48,983 bases of DNA from Chitinophagales bacterium (lineage in GTDB: Bacteria > Bacteroidota > Bacteroidia > Chitinophagales > Chitinophagaceae): positions 1 to 48,983 of the forward strand of contig JAATGQ010000058.1 in the NCBI GenBank assembly GCA_015654595.1. Direction: 5' to 3'. Positions 24,891-35,200 of this stretch are shown one piece after another. Position 1 is the first letter of the stretch. Every line of letters begins with the position of its first letter. A model generated the notes under the pieces. It had not been told where the DNA came from and did not search any database. It was given only the letters and a program-made list of their open reading frames with translations. The translations under genes and the position numbers were made by a program.

Positions 24891-25011
24891 AAAGCCGGCT
24901 CCCCGCATCCGCAGAGAGCCGGCTTTTGATGTCGTAGCTCATCCTCCGGCAAAGTTCGCTTTGCCATACATAACGAAAAAAATGGCTGTCCGCTTTCGCT
25001 CAAAGACAGCC
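24891..25011. terminator. triple-hairpin convergent terminator, copy 2
   Basis: A, AAAGCCGGCT with AGCCGGCTTT (24891-24926) then TTTT; B, CCGGCAAAG-TTCG-CTTTGCC (24946-24965) with tail ATACATAACGAAAAAAA; C, GGCTGTC with GACAGCC (24984-25011). It lies between two converging genes. Hairpin B with its tail is a close relative of that at 16915-16950. Confidence 0.7.
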
Positions 25012-25016
25012 GCTTA

Positions 25017-26243
25017 TTAGAATGTTTCTCCAAGATTGAAGTAAAAAGCACTATACTCCTTACTCACCCCATAATCGATCCCGATATTCGTCCCCGATTT
25101 CCTATTGAACTTGATCCTTAACCCTCCGCCAGCAGCGCCATGGATATACGAGAACTGATGGTTATCACGCTCCGTCACGGAATTCGTATTGGCAAACAAC
25201 ACAAACCCGAAAAGGCCATCATCCGTAATATCCTTGCGATACTCCGCTTCAAAATAAAAGAGGTTACGACCCAGATAACGCATCGGATAAAACCCCCTCC
25301 CGCTTCGCTGATAAGGCTCCGTGCCAATCGCCGGCAACTGCAGATAAGGCGGCGAACTACCCAGCGTCGACCAGAAATAACTCCAAAGCCCCAACATATT
25401 CTGCCCCTTACTGCTAAAAGCAATATACTTCCGCGCATCCACATACAAGGACTGCCAATTGCTTTGACTGCCCAAGAACTGGGGATTCAGCCGATACACG
25501 ACATTCAGATACCAGCCGGGTATCGGGTTAAAAATATTGTTACGCGTATCCCCCAGTAAGTTCAGAGAAAGGCCCTGCGAAAAGGAATTGGAATGATTCC
25601 CCGTCCCTACGGGATAATGCGTGAACTGCTGAAGGTTCAGCGAATCGTTATTCGTCCGGATATGAATATTATAATCCATATTGTAACCCATACCCGCCAG
25701 AAAAAAAGGACTGATTCGCTTTAATGCACTTGCATATAACCGGTAGTAGTTATATCGAACGAGGATCTTATCGCTCTTATCCTGCCTTCCGCCTAACCCC
25801 CAGGTATACGCCGGATAGATCGAATATCGGGTATCGAGCTGATAGTTCCAGTTATTTTTGGGCGACCAGACATTAGCCCGCAAAGGGAAATTGAACTGCC
25901 CACGAAAGTTGAAGCTTGGCGAGAACGTCGCTGTCGACAAATACGTCTCCTTCCTGTCCCCCAGGTAAAAACCGGCCGTCGTTGACGTGATCAGCGCATA
26001 ACCACCCCCTGGTACCGATGTACTCAAAGGCAGCAGCGAATAATACACCCGCCTCCCTCTTTGACTCCTCGGGTGATGGATATGGATATGCGTAACACCG
26101 AGAAAGATCCCGATCAGATCCCGTCCTGTAGTGTCATCCACCCGCTCACCCGCAGGCGCAATCAACATATCTTTCGGGGTCTGAGCCCATGACAATAAAG
26201 GGCCGGCAACGATCAACAGCACAACAATAATGCGTCTAAACAT
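25017..26243 (-). CDS. outer-membrane beta-barrel protein, BamA/TamA C-terminal type
   Basis: A 408-residue outer-membrane protein. Residues 1-20 form a signal peptide (MFRRIIVVLLIVAGPLLSWA-QTP). The rest is rich in alternating aromatic strands and has the Omp85 surface-antigen flavour: GGGYALITSTTAGFYLGD, RANVWSPKNNWNYQLDTRYSI, SFSQGLSLNLLGDTRNN-FNPIPGWYLNV, and GGGLRIKFNRKSGTNIGIDYG near the end, closing with Phe. No POTRA domains are present, so it is the barrel only and shorter than BamA. Export or adhesion roles are possible; none is indicated by the neighbours. It is divergent from the Ycf48-like gene, with 37 bases between starts. Confidence 0.85.
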   Translation of the reverse strand: MFRRIIVVLLIVAGPLLSWAQTPKDMLIAPAGERVDDTTGRDLIGIFLGVTHIHIHHPRSQRGRRVYYSLLPLSTSVPGGGYALITSTTAGFYLGDRKETYLSTATFSPSFNFRGQFNFPLRANVWSPKNNWNYQLDTRYSIYPAYTWGLGGRQDKSDKILVRYNYYRLYASALKRISPFFLAGMGYNMDYNIHIRTNNDSLNLQQFTHYPVGTGNHSNSFSQGLSLNLLGDTRNNIFNPIPGWYLNVVYRLNPQFLGSQSNWQSLYVDARKYIAFSSKGQNMLGLWSYFWSTLGSSPPYLQLPAIGTEPYQRSGRGFYPMRYLGRNLFYFEAEYRKDITDDGLFGFVLFANTNSVTERDNHQFSYIHGAAGGGLRIKFNRKSGTNIGIDYGVSKEYSAFYFNLGETF

Positions 26244-26280
26244 AGCTTCCTGGATGCTAATATTGTGCTATATTTCCATT

Positions 26281-27513
26281 ATGAAGCCGCTTCCGCCTAA
26301 AGCCCCCATTTCTATGCGCCAAATACTCATTTTCAGCCGCTGCTGCTTGTTGATGTGTTGCGTTTTTGCCCCATCCGTCACCCGGGCCCAACAGATAGCA
26401 GCAAATCATTCCCCCAGCCCGGCCTCAGGCCACGTCGCCCCCTCTCCGCAACGCTCCGCATCCGCTGACTTCGACCGCCCCGCCCGCAACGGCTCCGACC
26501 GCCCCGCATCCGCTGGCTTCGACCGCCCCGCATCCTCTGGCTCCGATCGCCTCGCTCCCGAAATAAAAATGCTTACCACTGGCCCCAAAATATCCATACG
26601 CGGACTCAGCGCCGTAGACGATAAGATCGTTTGGGTCAGCGGCACAAAGGGAACCGTTGGCCGCTCCACCGACGGCGGCAATACCTGGACCTGGATGAGA
26701 GTACCCGGTTACGATAAAAGAGACTTTCGCGATATCGAAGCATTCGATGCCAGGACCGCCATCATCATCGCCATCGACACGCCCGCGCATATCCTCAAAA
26801 CCATCGACGGCGGCAAGAACTGGAAACTCGTCTATCAAAACGATACCCCAGGAATGTTCCTCGACGCCATGGAATTCTGGAACAGCCAGAGCGGCATCGT
26901 AGTAGGCGACCCCATCGACGGCCGCTTTTTCATAGCACGCAGCTTCGACGGCGGCGACAGCTGGCACGAGATTCCCCGCCAGGAACTGCCGATAGCCGAC
27001 TCCGGCGAAGGATGCTTCGCCACCAGCGGCACCAACATACGCGCACTGGACAGACAATCCGTCTGCTTCGTCAGCGGCGGCCCCCATTCCCGCATCTTTA
27101 TCCGCGATAAAACTATCGACCTGCCCATCATCCAGGGCGCCACCACCACCGGCGCCAACTCCGTCGCCGTCAAAGATCATCACACCCTCCACGGAGGCCA
27201 ACACCTCATCGTGACCGGGGGCGACTTTACACACGACACCGATACCACCAAGAACTGCTTCCTCTCCAACGACGGCGGCCATACATGGATCGCACCCACC
27301 CAGCCCCCGCACGGCTACCGCGGATGCGTCGAATACATCGGCGGCCACAACGTCCTCTGCTGCGGCACCTCCGGCGTCGACCTCTCCACCGACGACGGCA
27401 TGACCTGGTCCCTTCTGACCACCACCGGCTTCCACGTCTGCCGCCAGGCCAAAAAAGGCAAAACCGTCTTCCTCGCCGGCGCCAGCGGCCGAATCGCCCG
27501 CCTCATCCTCTAA
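26281..27513 (+). CDS. secreted Ycf48-like beta-propeller protein
   Basis: A 410-residue protein with a signal peptide (MRQILIFSRCCLLMCCVFAPSVTRA-QQ preceded by a short n-region) and a Ycf48/BNR-type propeller: repeated blades such as VSGTKGTVGRSTDGGNTW, ILKTIDGGKNWKLVYQ, IARSFDGGDSWHEI, FLSNDGGHTWIAP and DLSTDDGMTWSLL. Such proteins are annotated in Bacteroidota as oxidoreductase-like or photosystem-assembly-like; their role here is unknown. Between signal peptide and propeller lies a tandem 8-residue repeat (see the repeat entry). The start at 26281 is chosen for its AT-rich upstream; 26314 is an equally good signal-peptide start. Confidence 0.8.
   Translation: MKPLPPKAPISMRQILIFSRCCLLMCCVFAPSVTRAQQIAANHSPSPASGHVAPSPQRSASADFDRPARNGSDRPASAGFDRPASSGSDRLAPEIKMLTTGPKISIRGLSAVDDKIVWVSGTKGTVGRSTDGGNTWTWMRVPGYDKRDFRDIEAFDARTAIIIAIDTPAHILKTIDGGKNWKLVYQNDTPGMFLDAMEFWNSQSGIVVGDPIDGRFFIARSFDGGDSWHEIPRQELPIADSGEGCFATSGTNIRALDRQSVCFVSGGPHSRIFIRDKTIDLPIIQGATTTGANSVAVKDHHTLHGGQHLIVTGGDFTHDTDTTKNCFLSNDGGHTWIAPTQPPHGYRGCVEYIGGHNVLCCGTSGVDLSTDDGMTWSLLTTTGFHVCRQAKKGKTVFLAGASGRIARLIL
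26461..26556 (+). repeat. 24-base tandem repeat in the Ycf48-like gene
   Basis: Four 24-base units with core TCCGACCGCCCCGC or TTCGACCGCCCCGC, encoding the 8-residue unit (S/R)(A/N/S)(D/G)(F/S)DR(P/L)A. It lies directly after a Pro/Ser-rich stretch and before the propeller. Unit length is a multiple of three, so copy changes keep the frame. Confidence 0.85.
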
Positions 27514-27526
27514 AATTCCCCAAAAC

Positions 27527-27562
27527 AAAAGGGGCAGTCTGCACGACCGCCCCTTTAAAAAA
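27527..27562. terminator. bidirectional terminator between the Ycf48-like gene and smc
   Basis: AAAGGGGC pairs with GCCCCTTT around AGTCTGCACGACC, with A-run before and A-run after, so it serves both converging genes. Confidence 0.75.
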
Positions 27563-27577
27563 ATTATATTCCAACGA

Positions 27578-30500
27578 CTAATTCAACCCCCTGAAATCCA
27601 CCGGCACCAGCTTACTCACCCCAGGCTCCTGCATCGTCACCCCATAAATCACATCCACCGTGCTCATCGTCGTCTTATTATGCGTCACGATGATAAACTG
27701 TGAATTCTCACTGAACTGCCGGATCATATTCGTAAACTTACCCACATTCGCATCATCCAGCGGCGCATCCACCTCATCCAGGATACAAAACGGCGCAGGC
27801 TTTATCAAATAGATCGAAAACAACAGCGCCGTTGCCGTCAGCGTCTTCTCCCCGCCGCTCAGCTGGCTGATGGAAGACGGACGCTTTCCCTTTGGCTTTG
27901 CAACGATATCGATCCCCGTCTCCGCCAGGTTCTCCGCATTCTCCAGGATCAGATCCGCCGTATCTTCTTCCGTAAACAACGACTTGAAGACCCGCTGGAA
28001 ATTCTCACGGACTTTATTAAAAGTATCCAGGAACTGCTGATTGGCCGTAGCCTCAACTTCCTGGATCGTTTGTAAAAGACTGTCTTTCGCGCCTACCAGG
28101 TCATTCTTCTGTTCAAGGATAAACTCGTAACGCTTCTTCATCTCCTGGAAAGCCTCGATCGCCGTCGGGTTCACCTCACCAAGATTCTCAAGCCTCTTCT
28201 TCATCCTATCCGACTTCTCCTGCAGCTCTTCCACCGGCACCTCCCCCGTCCTCGGCTGATCGATGATATCATCCAGGTTGATCTTGAACTCCACACTAAG
28301 CCTTTCCTTCATCCCCGCAAGCTGTAACTTCAACTCATTCAGCTTGTCCTTGATCCCGCTCAGCAGATGCTCCAGCATTTCCCTTTCTTTCACCTTATGC
28401 CTCAGCTCGCTTTCCCGCTCGCCCAACGCATTACGAAGATTATAATAGGCCTGATCGGCTTCATTCAATGTCTTTTCTTCTTCTTCCTTACGACGCAGCA
28501 ACTCGAGCAATACTCCTTCCGCATTACCCAGCAGCTCTTCGCTTTCCGCAATACTTTCGTTGGTTTGCTTCAGCTGAGAGGCATTGGCCTCGATCTGGTT
28601 ACGCAGATCATCCAGTTGTTTGCTCTTGAACTCCATCTCCTGCCTGAGCGCGTTGATCCGGCTATGCTGACGGGTAACCTGCAGGTTGAACTCGTTAAAA
28701 CCCAAAGAGGAATTGTTATAGTCCAACTCCGCCGCACGATACTCTTCTTCAGCAAGCTGGGACTTTGCTTTCAGCTCATTGACGATACGAACCAGTTCAT
28801 TCCAGGCGCTGCGCGTATCCTCGATACCAGCCATCGTTTCTTCCAGGTTCAGCTGAAGCTCTTCCAGCCTGTCCTGGGACGTATGCTGCTGCGCATGCAG
28901 GTTCTCGATCTTGTTCTGCAGCGAAAACACAAAATTAGTCAGCCGGTTGATGTCTTCCTGTGTCTGACGGATAGCCTGATCCTTCAGCTGCTCTTTATAG
29001 CCATTCAACTCTTCGTGTTTCTCCTGGATAGCCGTTTTCAGATCGCCGACAACCGTCTGAAGCCGGGCAACCTCTTCCTGTAACTTTTCCAGGTTCTTGG
29101 CACGGCCGATCTTCTTCCCTTCGAACAGACCAACACTTCCGCCCATCAGAGAATACTTGCCTTTGACATACTTACCCGTCTTCTCCAACACCACAGCGCC
29201 GTTGCTGTTTTCCAGCGCAGCTTCGGTCTCTGCGATAAAGACATTGCCCAACAAATGCTCAGCCAGTTTGCGGTATTGTGCGTCGACCTCGATGACCGAC
29301 ATCGCCGGGATCATACCGTCACGTGCGCCGCCAGCCTCGACTGCGGCATCTGCTATCTTATCCAGCAGAAAGAAATTGGCTTTCCCCTTCTTCTTCTCAT
29401 CCAGCAGCTGCACAGCCTGCATACCCTCCTGCAGATCAGCTACGACATAAAAATTCAAATAAGGCTCCAGCACATTTTCCACCGCCGCACGAAAATCCTC
29501 TTTCACATAAATGATGTCAGACAAGATCGGGGCGCCATGATTCCAGGCCGGATTCTTATGCAGGAACTTGATACTTTCCGGGTACCCCTCCATACTGTCG
29601 ATCAGGCTCTTCAGCAGATCGTGTTCGTTCTTCTTGGCGTCCAGACTCCGGCTTTCATCGGCGAGCTGCTGACGAAGAACCTCCATCTGGCCCTGCGCCT
29701 GAAGAATATTTTCTTTGGTCCGTTCGTGTTCGTCCTGTAATTGTCGAAGGCCCGATTGCTTCCCCTCTAACTCCTGTTCCTTCATCATCCGCTCTTCTTC
29801 CAGCTGCTTCAGCTGACTGTCCCGCACCTGCCGCTCCTCTTCCAGTTGCCGTATTCCCCGCTGCAGGTTCTGGATCGACGTATCCGCAACCGCCACTTTC
29901 TTTTCCGCATCGAACTGATCACGCTGGATCTGCGCATTTTCCCTGCGCAACGCATCCACCGAAACCCGCTTCTCGTCAAAGACCTTGCGGCTCTCGTCTA
30001 CAGACACCTTCAACGACTCCAGCTGCTCCTGCAAACCGGATAATTTATTTTCTTCTTCGCCAACCTGTTGACTGGTGAAGACAATGCTCTCGTCCAACCC
30101 CTTTAGCTGTCCTTCGCTCTTCAACAGGAACTCCTGCAGGCTCGTCTCTTTTTCCCGCAGGAAATTCAGACGCTGCGAAGCCAGGTTCTTCTCGTTCTCT
30201 TTCGTACGCAGATTCTGCAACAGTTCATTGAACGTATGCTGCATCGATTGCAGCGCCCGCTCCTTCTCTATAAAACCAACCTTCTCCTGTTCGAGACCCG
30301 CTTCCTCCTGGGCGATAACCGCCTCCAATCTTATCTTACGATCCGTCTCTACTTCAGACTGCTCATTCAGATCCCGATAGGTCAGGTTAAAGCCTTCCAA
30401 CGCCGCTTTCGCAAGCTCGATGCTAAGCTCCCGGTACTCTTTCTTTATCTCATAATACTTCTCAGCCTTCTTTGCCTGATTTTCAAGACTTTTCAGCTGG

Positions 30501-31099
30501 TTGTTGATCTCAAAAAGCAGATCCTCGATACGCGCCAGATCCTGTTCCGTCGCATCCAGTTTCTGCCGGGCTTCTTTCTTTCTGGTCTTGTAGATCGTCA
30601 CCCCCGCAGCCTGCTCCAACATCCGGCGACGGCTGTTGTCCTTATCCTTGATAATATCATCCACCATCCCCAGTTCGATGATCGCATAGCTGTCAGTACT
30701 CACCCCCGTATCCATAAAGAGGTTCTGGATATCCTTCAGACGACAGCTGACATCGTTGAGCCGGTATTCACTCTCACCGCTTTTATAAAACTTACGCGTA
30801 ACAGTCACTGTACTGAATTCCGTAGGAAGCAGATTCTTCGTGTTCTCAAAGGTCAGGCTGACCTCCGCCAAACCAGACGCAGACCGGGTCTTACTGCCGT
30901 TAAAAACCAGGCTTTCCAGGTTTTCCGACCGCAGATGACTGATCTTCTGCTCCCCGATAACCCAACGGATACTGTCGATGATATTACTCTTGCCGCAGCC
31001 GTTTGGCCCGATGATCCCGGTAATACCCTCATCAAAACTGATAAAGGTCTTATCAGCAAAACTCTTAAACCCCTTTATTTCCAGGCTCTTTAATCGCAC
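27578..31099 (-). CDS. smc: chromosome segregation ATPase SMC
   Basis: SMC compacts and segregates the chromosome with ScpA/ScpB. With the GTG start at 31099 the protein is 1173 residues: N-terminal LKSLEIKGFKSFADKT, Walker A GPNGCGKS at 31-38, long coiled coil to about 490, hinge about 500-670 (GYPESIKFLHKNP, APILSDII, YKGKYSLMGGS-type segment VKGKYSLMGGSVG), second coiled coil, then signature LSGGEKTLTATALL, Walker B FCILDEVDAPLDDAN and the D-loop. An ATG at 31147 would add 16 residues unlike the family; Walker A then shifts from its usual place, so I prefer the GTG. A TAGGTTTG -7 box lies upstream. Confidence 0.95.
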   Translation of the reverse strand: MRLKSLEIKGFKSFADKTFISFDEGITGIIGPNGCGKSNIIDSIRWVIGEQKISHLRSENLESLVFNGSKTRSASGLAEVSLTFENTKNLLPTEFSTVTVTRKFYKSGESEYRLNDVSCRLKDIQNLFMDTGVSTDSYAIIELGMVDDIIKDKDNSRRRMLEQAAGVTIYKTRKKEARQKLDATEQDLARIEDLLFEINNQLKSLENQAKKAEKYYEIKKEYRELSIELAKAALEGFNLTYRDLNEQSEVETDRKIRLEAVIAQEEAGLEQEKVGFIEKERALQSMQHTFNELLQNLRTKENEKNLASQRLNFLREKETSLQEFLLKSEGQLKGLDESIVFTSQQVGEEENKLSGLQEQLESLKVSVDESRKVFDEKRVSVDALRRENAQIQRDQFDAEKKVAVADTSIQNLQRGIRQLEEERQVRDSQLKQLEEERMMKEQELEGKQSGLRQLQDEHERTKENILQAQGQMEVLRQQLADESRSLDAKKNEHDLLKSLIDSMEGYPESIKFLHKNPAWNHGAPILSDIIYVKEDFRAAVENVLEPYLNFYVVADLQEGMQAVQLLDEKKKGKANFFLLDKIADAAVEAGGARDGMIPAMSVIEVDAQYRKLAEHLLGNVFIAETEAALENSNGAVVLEKTGKYVKGKYSLMGGSVGLFEGKKIGRAKNLEKLQEEVARLQTVVGDLKTAIQEKHEELNGYKEQLKDQAIRQTQEDINRLTNFVFSLQNKIENLHAQQHTSQDRLEELQLNLEETMAGIEDTRSAWNELVRIVNELKAKSQLAEEEYRAAELDYNNSSLGFNEFNLQVTRQHSRINALRQEMEFKSKQLDDLRNQIEANASQLKQTNESIAESEELLGNAEGVLLELLRRKEEEEKTLNEADQAYYNLRNALGERESELRHKVKEREMLEHLLSGIKDKLNELKLQLAGMKERLSVEFKINLDDIIDQPRTGEVPVEELQEKSDRMKKRLENLGEVNPTAIEAFQEMKKRYEFILEQKNDLVGAKDSLLQTIQEVEATANQQFLDTFNKVRENFQRVFKSLFTEEDTADLILENAENLAETGIDIVAKPKGKRPSSISQLSGGEKTLTATALLFSIYLIKPAPFCILDEVDAPLDDANVGKFTNMIRQFSENSQFIIVTHNKTTMSTVDVIYGVTMQEPGVSKLVPVDFRGLN

Positions 31100-31160
31100 G
31101 GTGACAAATTTTAGTTTTAAAACCCGCCCACACGGATCTACTCCCATTTTGGTCGGGCGA

Positions 31161-31168
31161 CAAACCTA
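31161..31168 (-). promoter_or_regulatory. probable -7 promoter box of smc
   Basis: TAGGTTTG on the - strand fits TAnnTTTG exactly. The start site would be near 31154, leaving about 55 bases before the GTG at 31099, or about seven before the ATG at 31147. Confidence 0.45.
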
Positions 31169-31357
31169 CATTAAAATATGTAATCTTCCCGAAAATCATC
31201 CCACCCCATAGGGCCTTGTTGAAAACTCGTGAATAATCCTTCAGGGCAAAATTTTACCCCCACAAATTCACAATAATCCTGGTCGACAAAGCTATCAAAA
31301 GGAGAATTTTATATATTTACGAAAAGAGAGACCTCACATCCTGACAAACACTCATAT

Positions 31358-32194
31358 ATGAATAATTTTATTGTTCCCATCGATTTCTCCGAAACATCCA
31401 AAAACGCTGCCAGATATGCCGCTCATATCTCGACCCTGGTATCAGACGCGCATATCATTCTGTACAATGTATTCGATCCGCTGGAATATGGCTCCGACAG
31501 CAGCCCCCTGGCAACCGACGACAAAGAGGATGCAGCCCGGAAAACGATAGTCGAACTGGCCCTTGAAAGTGTCAAGATCGAACTGAGTGCCATCACCGGA
31601 GCAAAAATCTCCTGCGTCGCCGAAGAAAACAAGCATTTCCTCGACACGCTGGAGACGTATGTAAAAAAGAACAATATCCAACTGATCGTCATGGGGAATA
31701 CGGGTTCCACCCTGCTTACTCAAGTCACCATGGGAAACAATACCCTCAACCTGGTCAGAAGAGGTATCGCCCCCGTGATCATTGTGCCCCCGCATGCAAA
31801 ATCGACCTCCGCCAAAAACGTGATGCTGCTCACGGATTTCAAAGAGATCGACAACACCATTCCGATCGACACCGTCAAATCCGTGCTCAATCTTTTCCAT
31901 CCCAACCTGTTTATCGTCAACGTAGATCACGAACACTATGTACAGGTTTCTGACGAATACCATGCTGAAAGAGCAAAACTCGAAGAACAGCTAAAGGAAT
32001 ACAAACCCGAATTCGCGTTTATCCGCCTGTTCGACTTCGTGGAAGCATCCAATCAGTTCGTTACCGACCATAACATCGACCTGATCATGACCTTCCCCCG
32101 CAGACATTCATTCTTGTCCAATATCTTCAAAACCAGCAGCACCGCAAAGCTGGCCGGCCACAGCCACGTGCCTATCGTCGCCATCAACTTTTAA
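31358..32194 (+). CDS. universal stress protein, tandem UspA domains
   Basis: A 278-residue cytoplasmic protein with two Usp domains. The first (about 1-148) starts MNNFIVPIDFSETSKNAARYA and has IQLIVMGNTGSTLLTQVTMGNNTLNLVRRGIAPVIIVPP, including the ATP-loop type GNTG and a following Gly-Asn element. The second (about 150-278) starts KNVMLLTDFKEID and ends HNIDLIMTFPRRHSFLSNIFKTSSTAKLAGHSHVPIVAINF, where the ATP loop is degenerate. This tandem form is common in Bacteroidota. It stands alone between smc and the large T9SS protein, closed by a strong terminator. Confidence 0.93.
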   Translation: MNNFIVPIDFSETSKNAARYAAHISTLVSDAHIILYNVFDPLEYGSDSSPLATDDKEDAARKTIVELALESVKIELSAITGAKISCVAEENKHFLDTLETYVKKNNIQLIVMGNTGSTLLTQVTMGNNTLNLVRRGIAPVIIVPPHAKSTSAKNVMLLTDFKEIDNTIPIDTVKSVLNLFHPNLFIVNVDHEHYVQVSDEYHAERAKLEEQLKEYKPEFAFIRLFDFVEASNQFVTDHNIDLIMTFPRRHSFLSNIFKTSSTAKLAGHSHVPIVAINF

Positions 32195-32197
32195 TAT

Positions 32198-32223
32198 AAA
32201 AGGGCCGGCATGCCGGCCCTTTT
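32198..32223 (+). terminator. terminator of the universal stress protein gene
   Basis: AAAAGGGCCGGCA pairs directly with TGCCGGCCCTTTT, a perfect long GC palindrome with A- and T-runs. Confidence 0.85.
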
Positions 32224-32233
32224 CACTCTACCC

Positions 32234-32263
32234 AAAAAGGGCCATCTGGTAAGATGGCCCTTT
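32234..32263 (-). terminator. terminator of the large T9SS protein gene
   Basis: AAAGGGCCATCT, loop GGTA, AGATGGCCCTTT; on the - strand the hairpin is followed by TTTTTGGG, so it serves the gene ending at 32291. Confidence 0.8.
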
Positions 32264-32290
32264 GACGATATAGGGTGGGGTTAGTAAACT

Positions 32291-35200
32291 CTACTCAAAC
32301 TGTACCTTATACGTCGTATACGTTCCCGTTACGGTATTCTGCACCTTCAATACATATACGCCCTTTGCAAGAGCCGCCGGCCGTGAAATCTCGATCGCAC
32401 TGCTGGTCGGATCATCCACAACCCGTGTCAACACCTGCTGCCCGACCACGTTATACAGCGTCAGCAGATAATGCTGATCCTCCGCCCCCAATATGGCCAC
32501 ATTCAGGATCTTGTCTACAGGGTTCGGATAAACCAGCACCGCGAATACTCCCTTCGCATTCAACTGCACCACATTGCTGTAGTTATCATTCGCGCTGCTG
32601 TAAAGCATATGAAGACGGTAATAATTATTTCCAGCCGCCGGGTCCTTATCGATAAAACTTAGCGCGGTGCCATTACCCGTAGGGTCGGCAGCAACCGTTC
32701 CGATCGTCGTATAAGGTACAGATCCTCCGCCGGCGCTGCGCTGTACTTCGAAAAGCGTGATCCCGGAATTGGCAGGAACCGTCCAGAACAACTGGTTGCC
32801 TTCTGCCGCCTGCCTGCCATTCAGGGTAACCTTTACAGGCAGTACGATCAAGCCGCCGCAAAGTCCATCCAGGTCAAAATAAGAGATACGTGTCAGACAG
32901 CCTGCATTCACCGAAGTCTTGGCGACATAAATACCCGTATCGCTCCACGACACAGTATTGATCGTATAGCTTGCATCCGTACTCGGCAGGAGCACGCTAT
33001 CGGTAGCATCGGTCTTCTTATACCAGGTGAACGTCGCATTCGCCAGCGAATCCGTAGACAATGTAGTACCCTGGTAAACGCAATCCGAAGTCGCCGTAAC
33101 GATGGTATTCGCCAGCGGCAGAATACTGACATCATTCAGCGCCGCATTTCCGCAGGCATCCGTCGCACGAAGCCGGATCAGGTTATAGGACGTATTGTTA
33201 TTGATCGTAAAGATCGGGCTGCTTTGAGCTCCTGTAACAATGCTGGGCGTCGCCGGATTGCTCGCGATGATCTCATAAGTATAAGGCCCGATACCGCCAG
33301 TCACCGCGGCGCCCACACTAAAGCTGTTGTTATTGCACTGGTAAGCCGTAGACTTGGACAGACTCGGGAAAGAATAAGCCGGAAGCGATACTGTATCATA
33401 CAGCGTCGTTGTACAACCGGTAAAAGTATATGCCAACACATAAGTAGCGGCATCCAGATCGCTGAACAGGTAAGTATTGCCCGTATGATTCGAATATCCG
33501 ATCGACACGGCAGAATCATTCTTCTTGACAATCGTCACCGACAAACCGGAGAACGTGCTGGTAACCGTAACCGTAAGATCGTCCGAACCATTCGCTTTCA
33601 GACTCGAGGGACATTCCTGCCTGATCGTATAAGACTTGGAAACCGAGCTTGGAGAGGCCGCCAGATAGATCGTGTCCGGTGTTCCGCAGGAACCCGACAC
33701 GATGATCTTGAATCGTTGCCCGGATTTTACCGTACCCAAACCCGCAATCGTCTTGCTGGTAGAATTGGAAGTGCTGGAATAGATCACATGACCCAGCGTA
33801 TCCATAATCGTAATCGCGTATGGCGCCTGCCCGGAAGTAACTTTTAAGGTAACATCCGTTGTATTCACCGTACAGGATGCCGCAGCAGAAGCGGTTACGA
33901 CTATAGGAGGCGCCGCAGGATTAAAACAACGTTCGATCGTCGTATCATTACAGGCATCCGTTATATCGATACAGTAGGGCTGATAACTGAGACCGGTAAA
34001 AGCCCCCGTGCTGTTCGTGCTGATGACCGTCGAGCCGCTCTTCAATGTATAGGTAGCCCCCGAGAGGTTGGTGATCCCCGTAATCGCCGCGTTATACGTT
34101 GAACAGGTCTGATTGGAGATCGTAACTGCCGCTGCTGCCGAAGGCACAGCAGCCGTTGCGGTAAAGTTGACCGTAATGGTGGTATCCGTACAGCCATCCT
34201 TCATCTTTATGGAATAGCTGCCATAAGCCGGGATATTGAAGACCCCGGTGCTGTTACACGTTCCAACCTGCACATCCGCGGAATTGAACAGGCAGAACTG
34301 CGGCGTCGTCAGATTAGCCTGGTTGCTTACCGTAGCCGTAAAACCGGAGCAGGTCTGCTTGCTCAATGTGACAGGCCCTATAGCGGGAACGAGACGGTTC
34401 GCCGTGATGCAACTTTTGAATGTCGCGTTGGTACAACTGTCGTAAGTACTCACACAAACCTGGCCATAAGACACATTGGTAAATACGCTGGTTGAATTAC
34501 AGGTAAGAATATTTCCACTGGCATCCATCAGGCAATACTTGCCATTATAAATATTGGCTTGCCCGCTGACCGTAAGCGTATATCCCGTACACGTACGATT
34601 GCTGATATTGGGCGTACCCCCCTTTTGAACCGGCCGGGAGGCCGTAAAACAACGGTGGATAGTCGTATCCCCGCAGCCATCGGCAATATTGATACAATAG
34701 CTGCCATAGCCGATATTGTTAAAGATACCCGTTGAATTACAAGTATCCGTTACACCTGAGCTGGAGACCAGGCAATAAGTAGGGTTCGTCAGGTTAGATT
34801 GACCGGTAATAGACGCATTAAACGTTCCGCAGGCATATCCGCTGATCGTTACATTCGTGTTCACCGAACGCGTCAGTTTGGTCCCCGTCACCGCTACTTT
34901 CAATGGCGTCGTGTTACAGGCATCCGTGACAGAGATCGTGTAATTGCCGTAAGGCAGACCTTTAAAAACTCCCGTGGAGTTACAAGGCTGACCCGAAACA
35001 GCAGCCCCGCTCGATGTAGCGATACAATACTGCGGACTGGTCAGATTGCTCTGACCCGTTGCCGTCGCAGTAAAAGTCGTACAGGTCTGGTCGGACACCG
35101 TTGCTGTAGCGCTAAGCGAACCCGTCGGTTTGGACTGCGTAAAACAACGGCTGATCGTCGTATCGTAACAGGTATTCGTGATCTTGATACAATAAGAACC

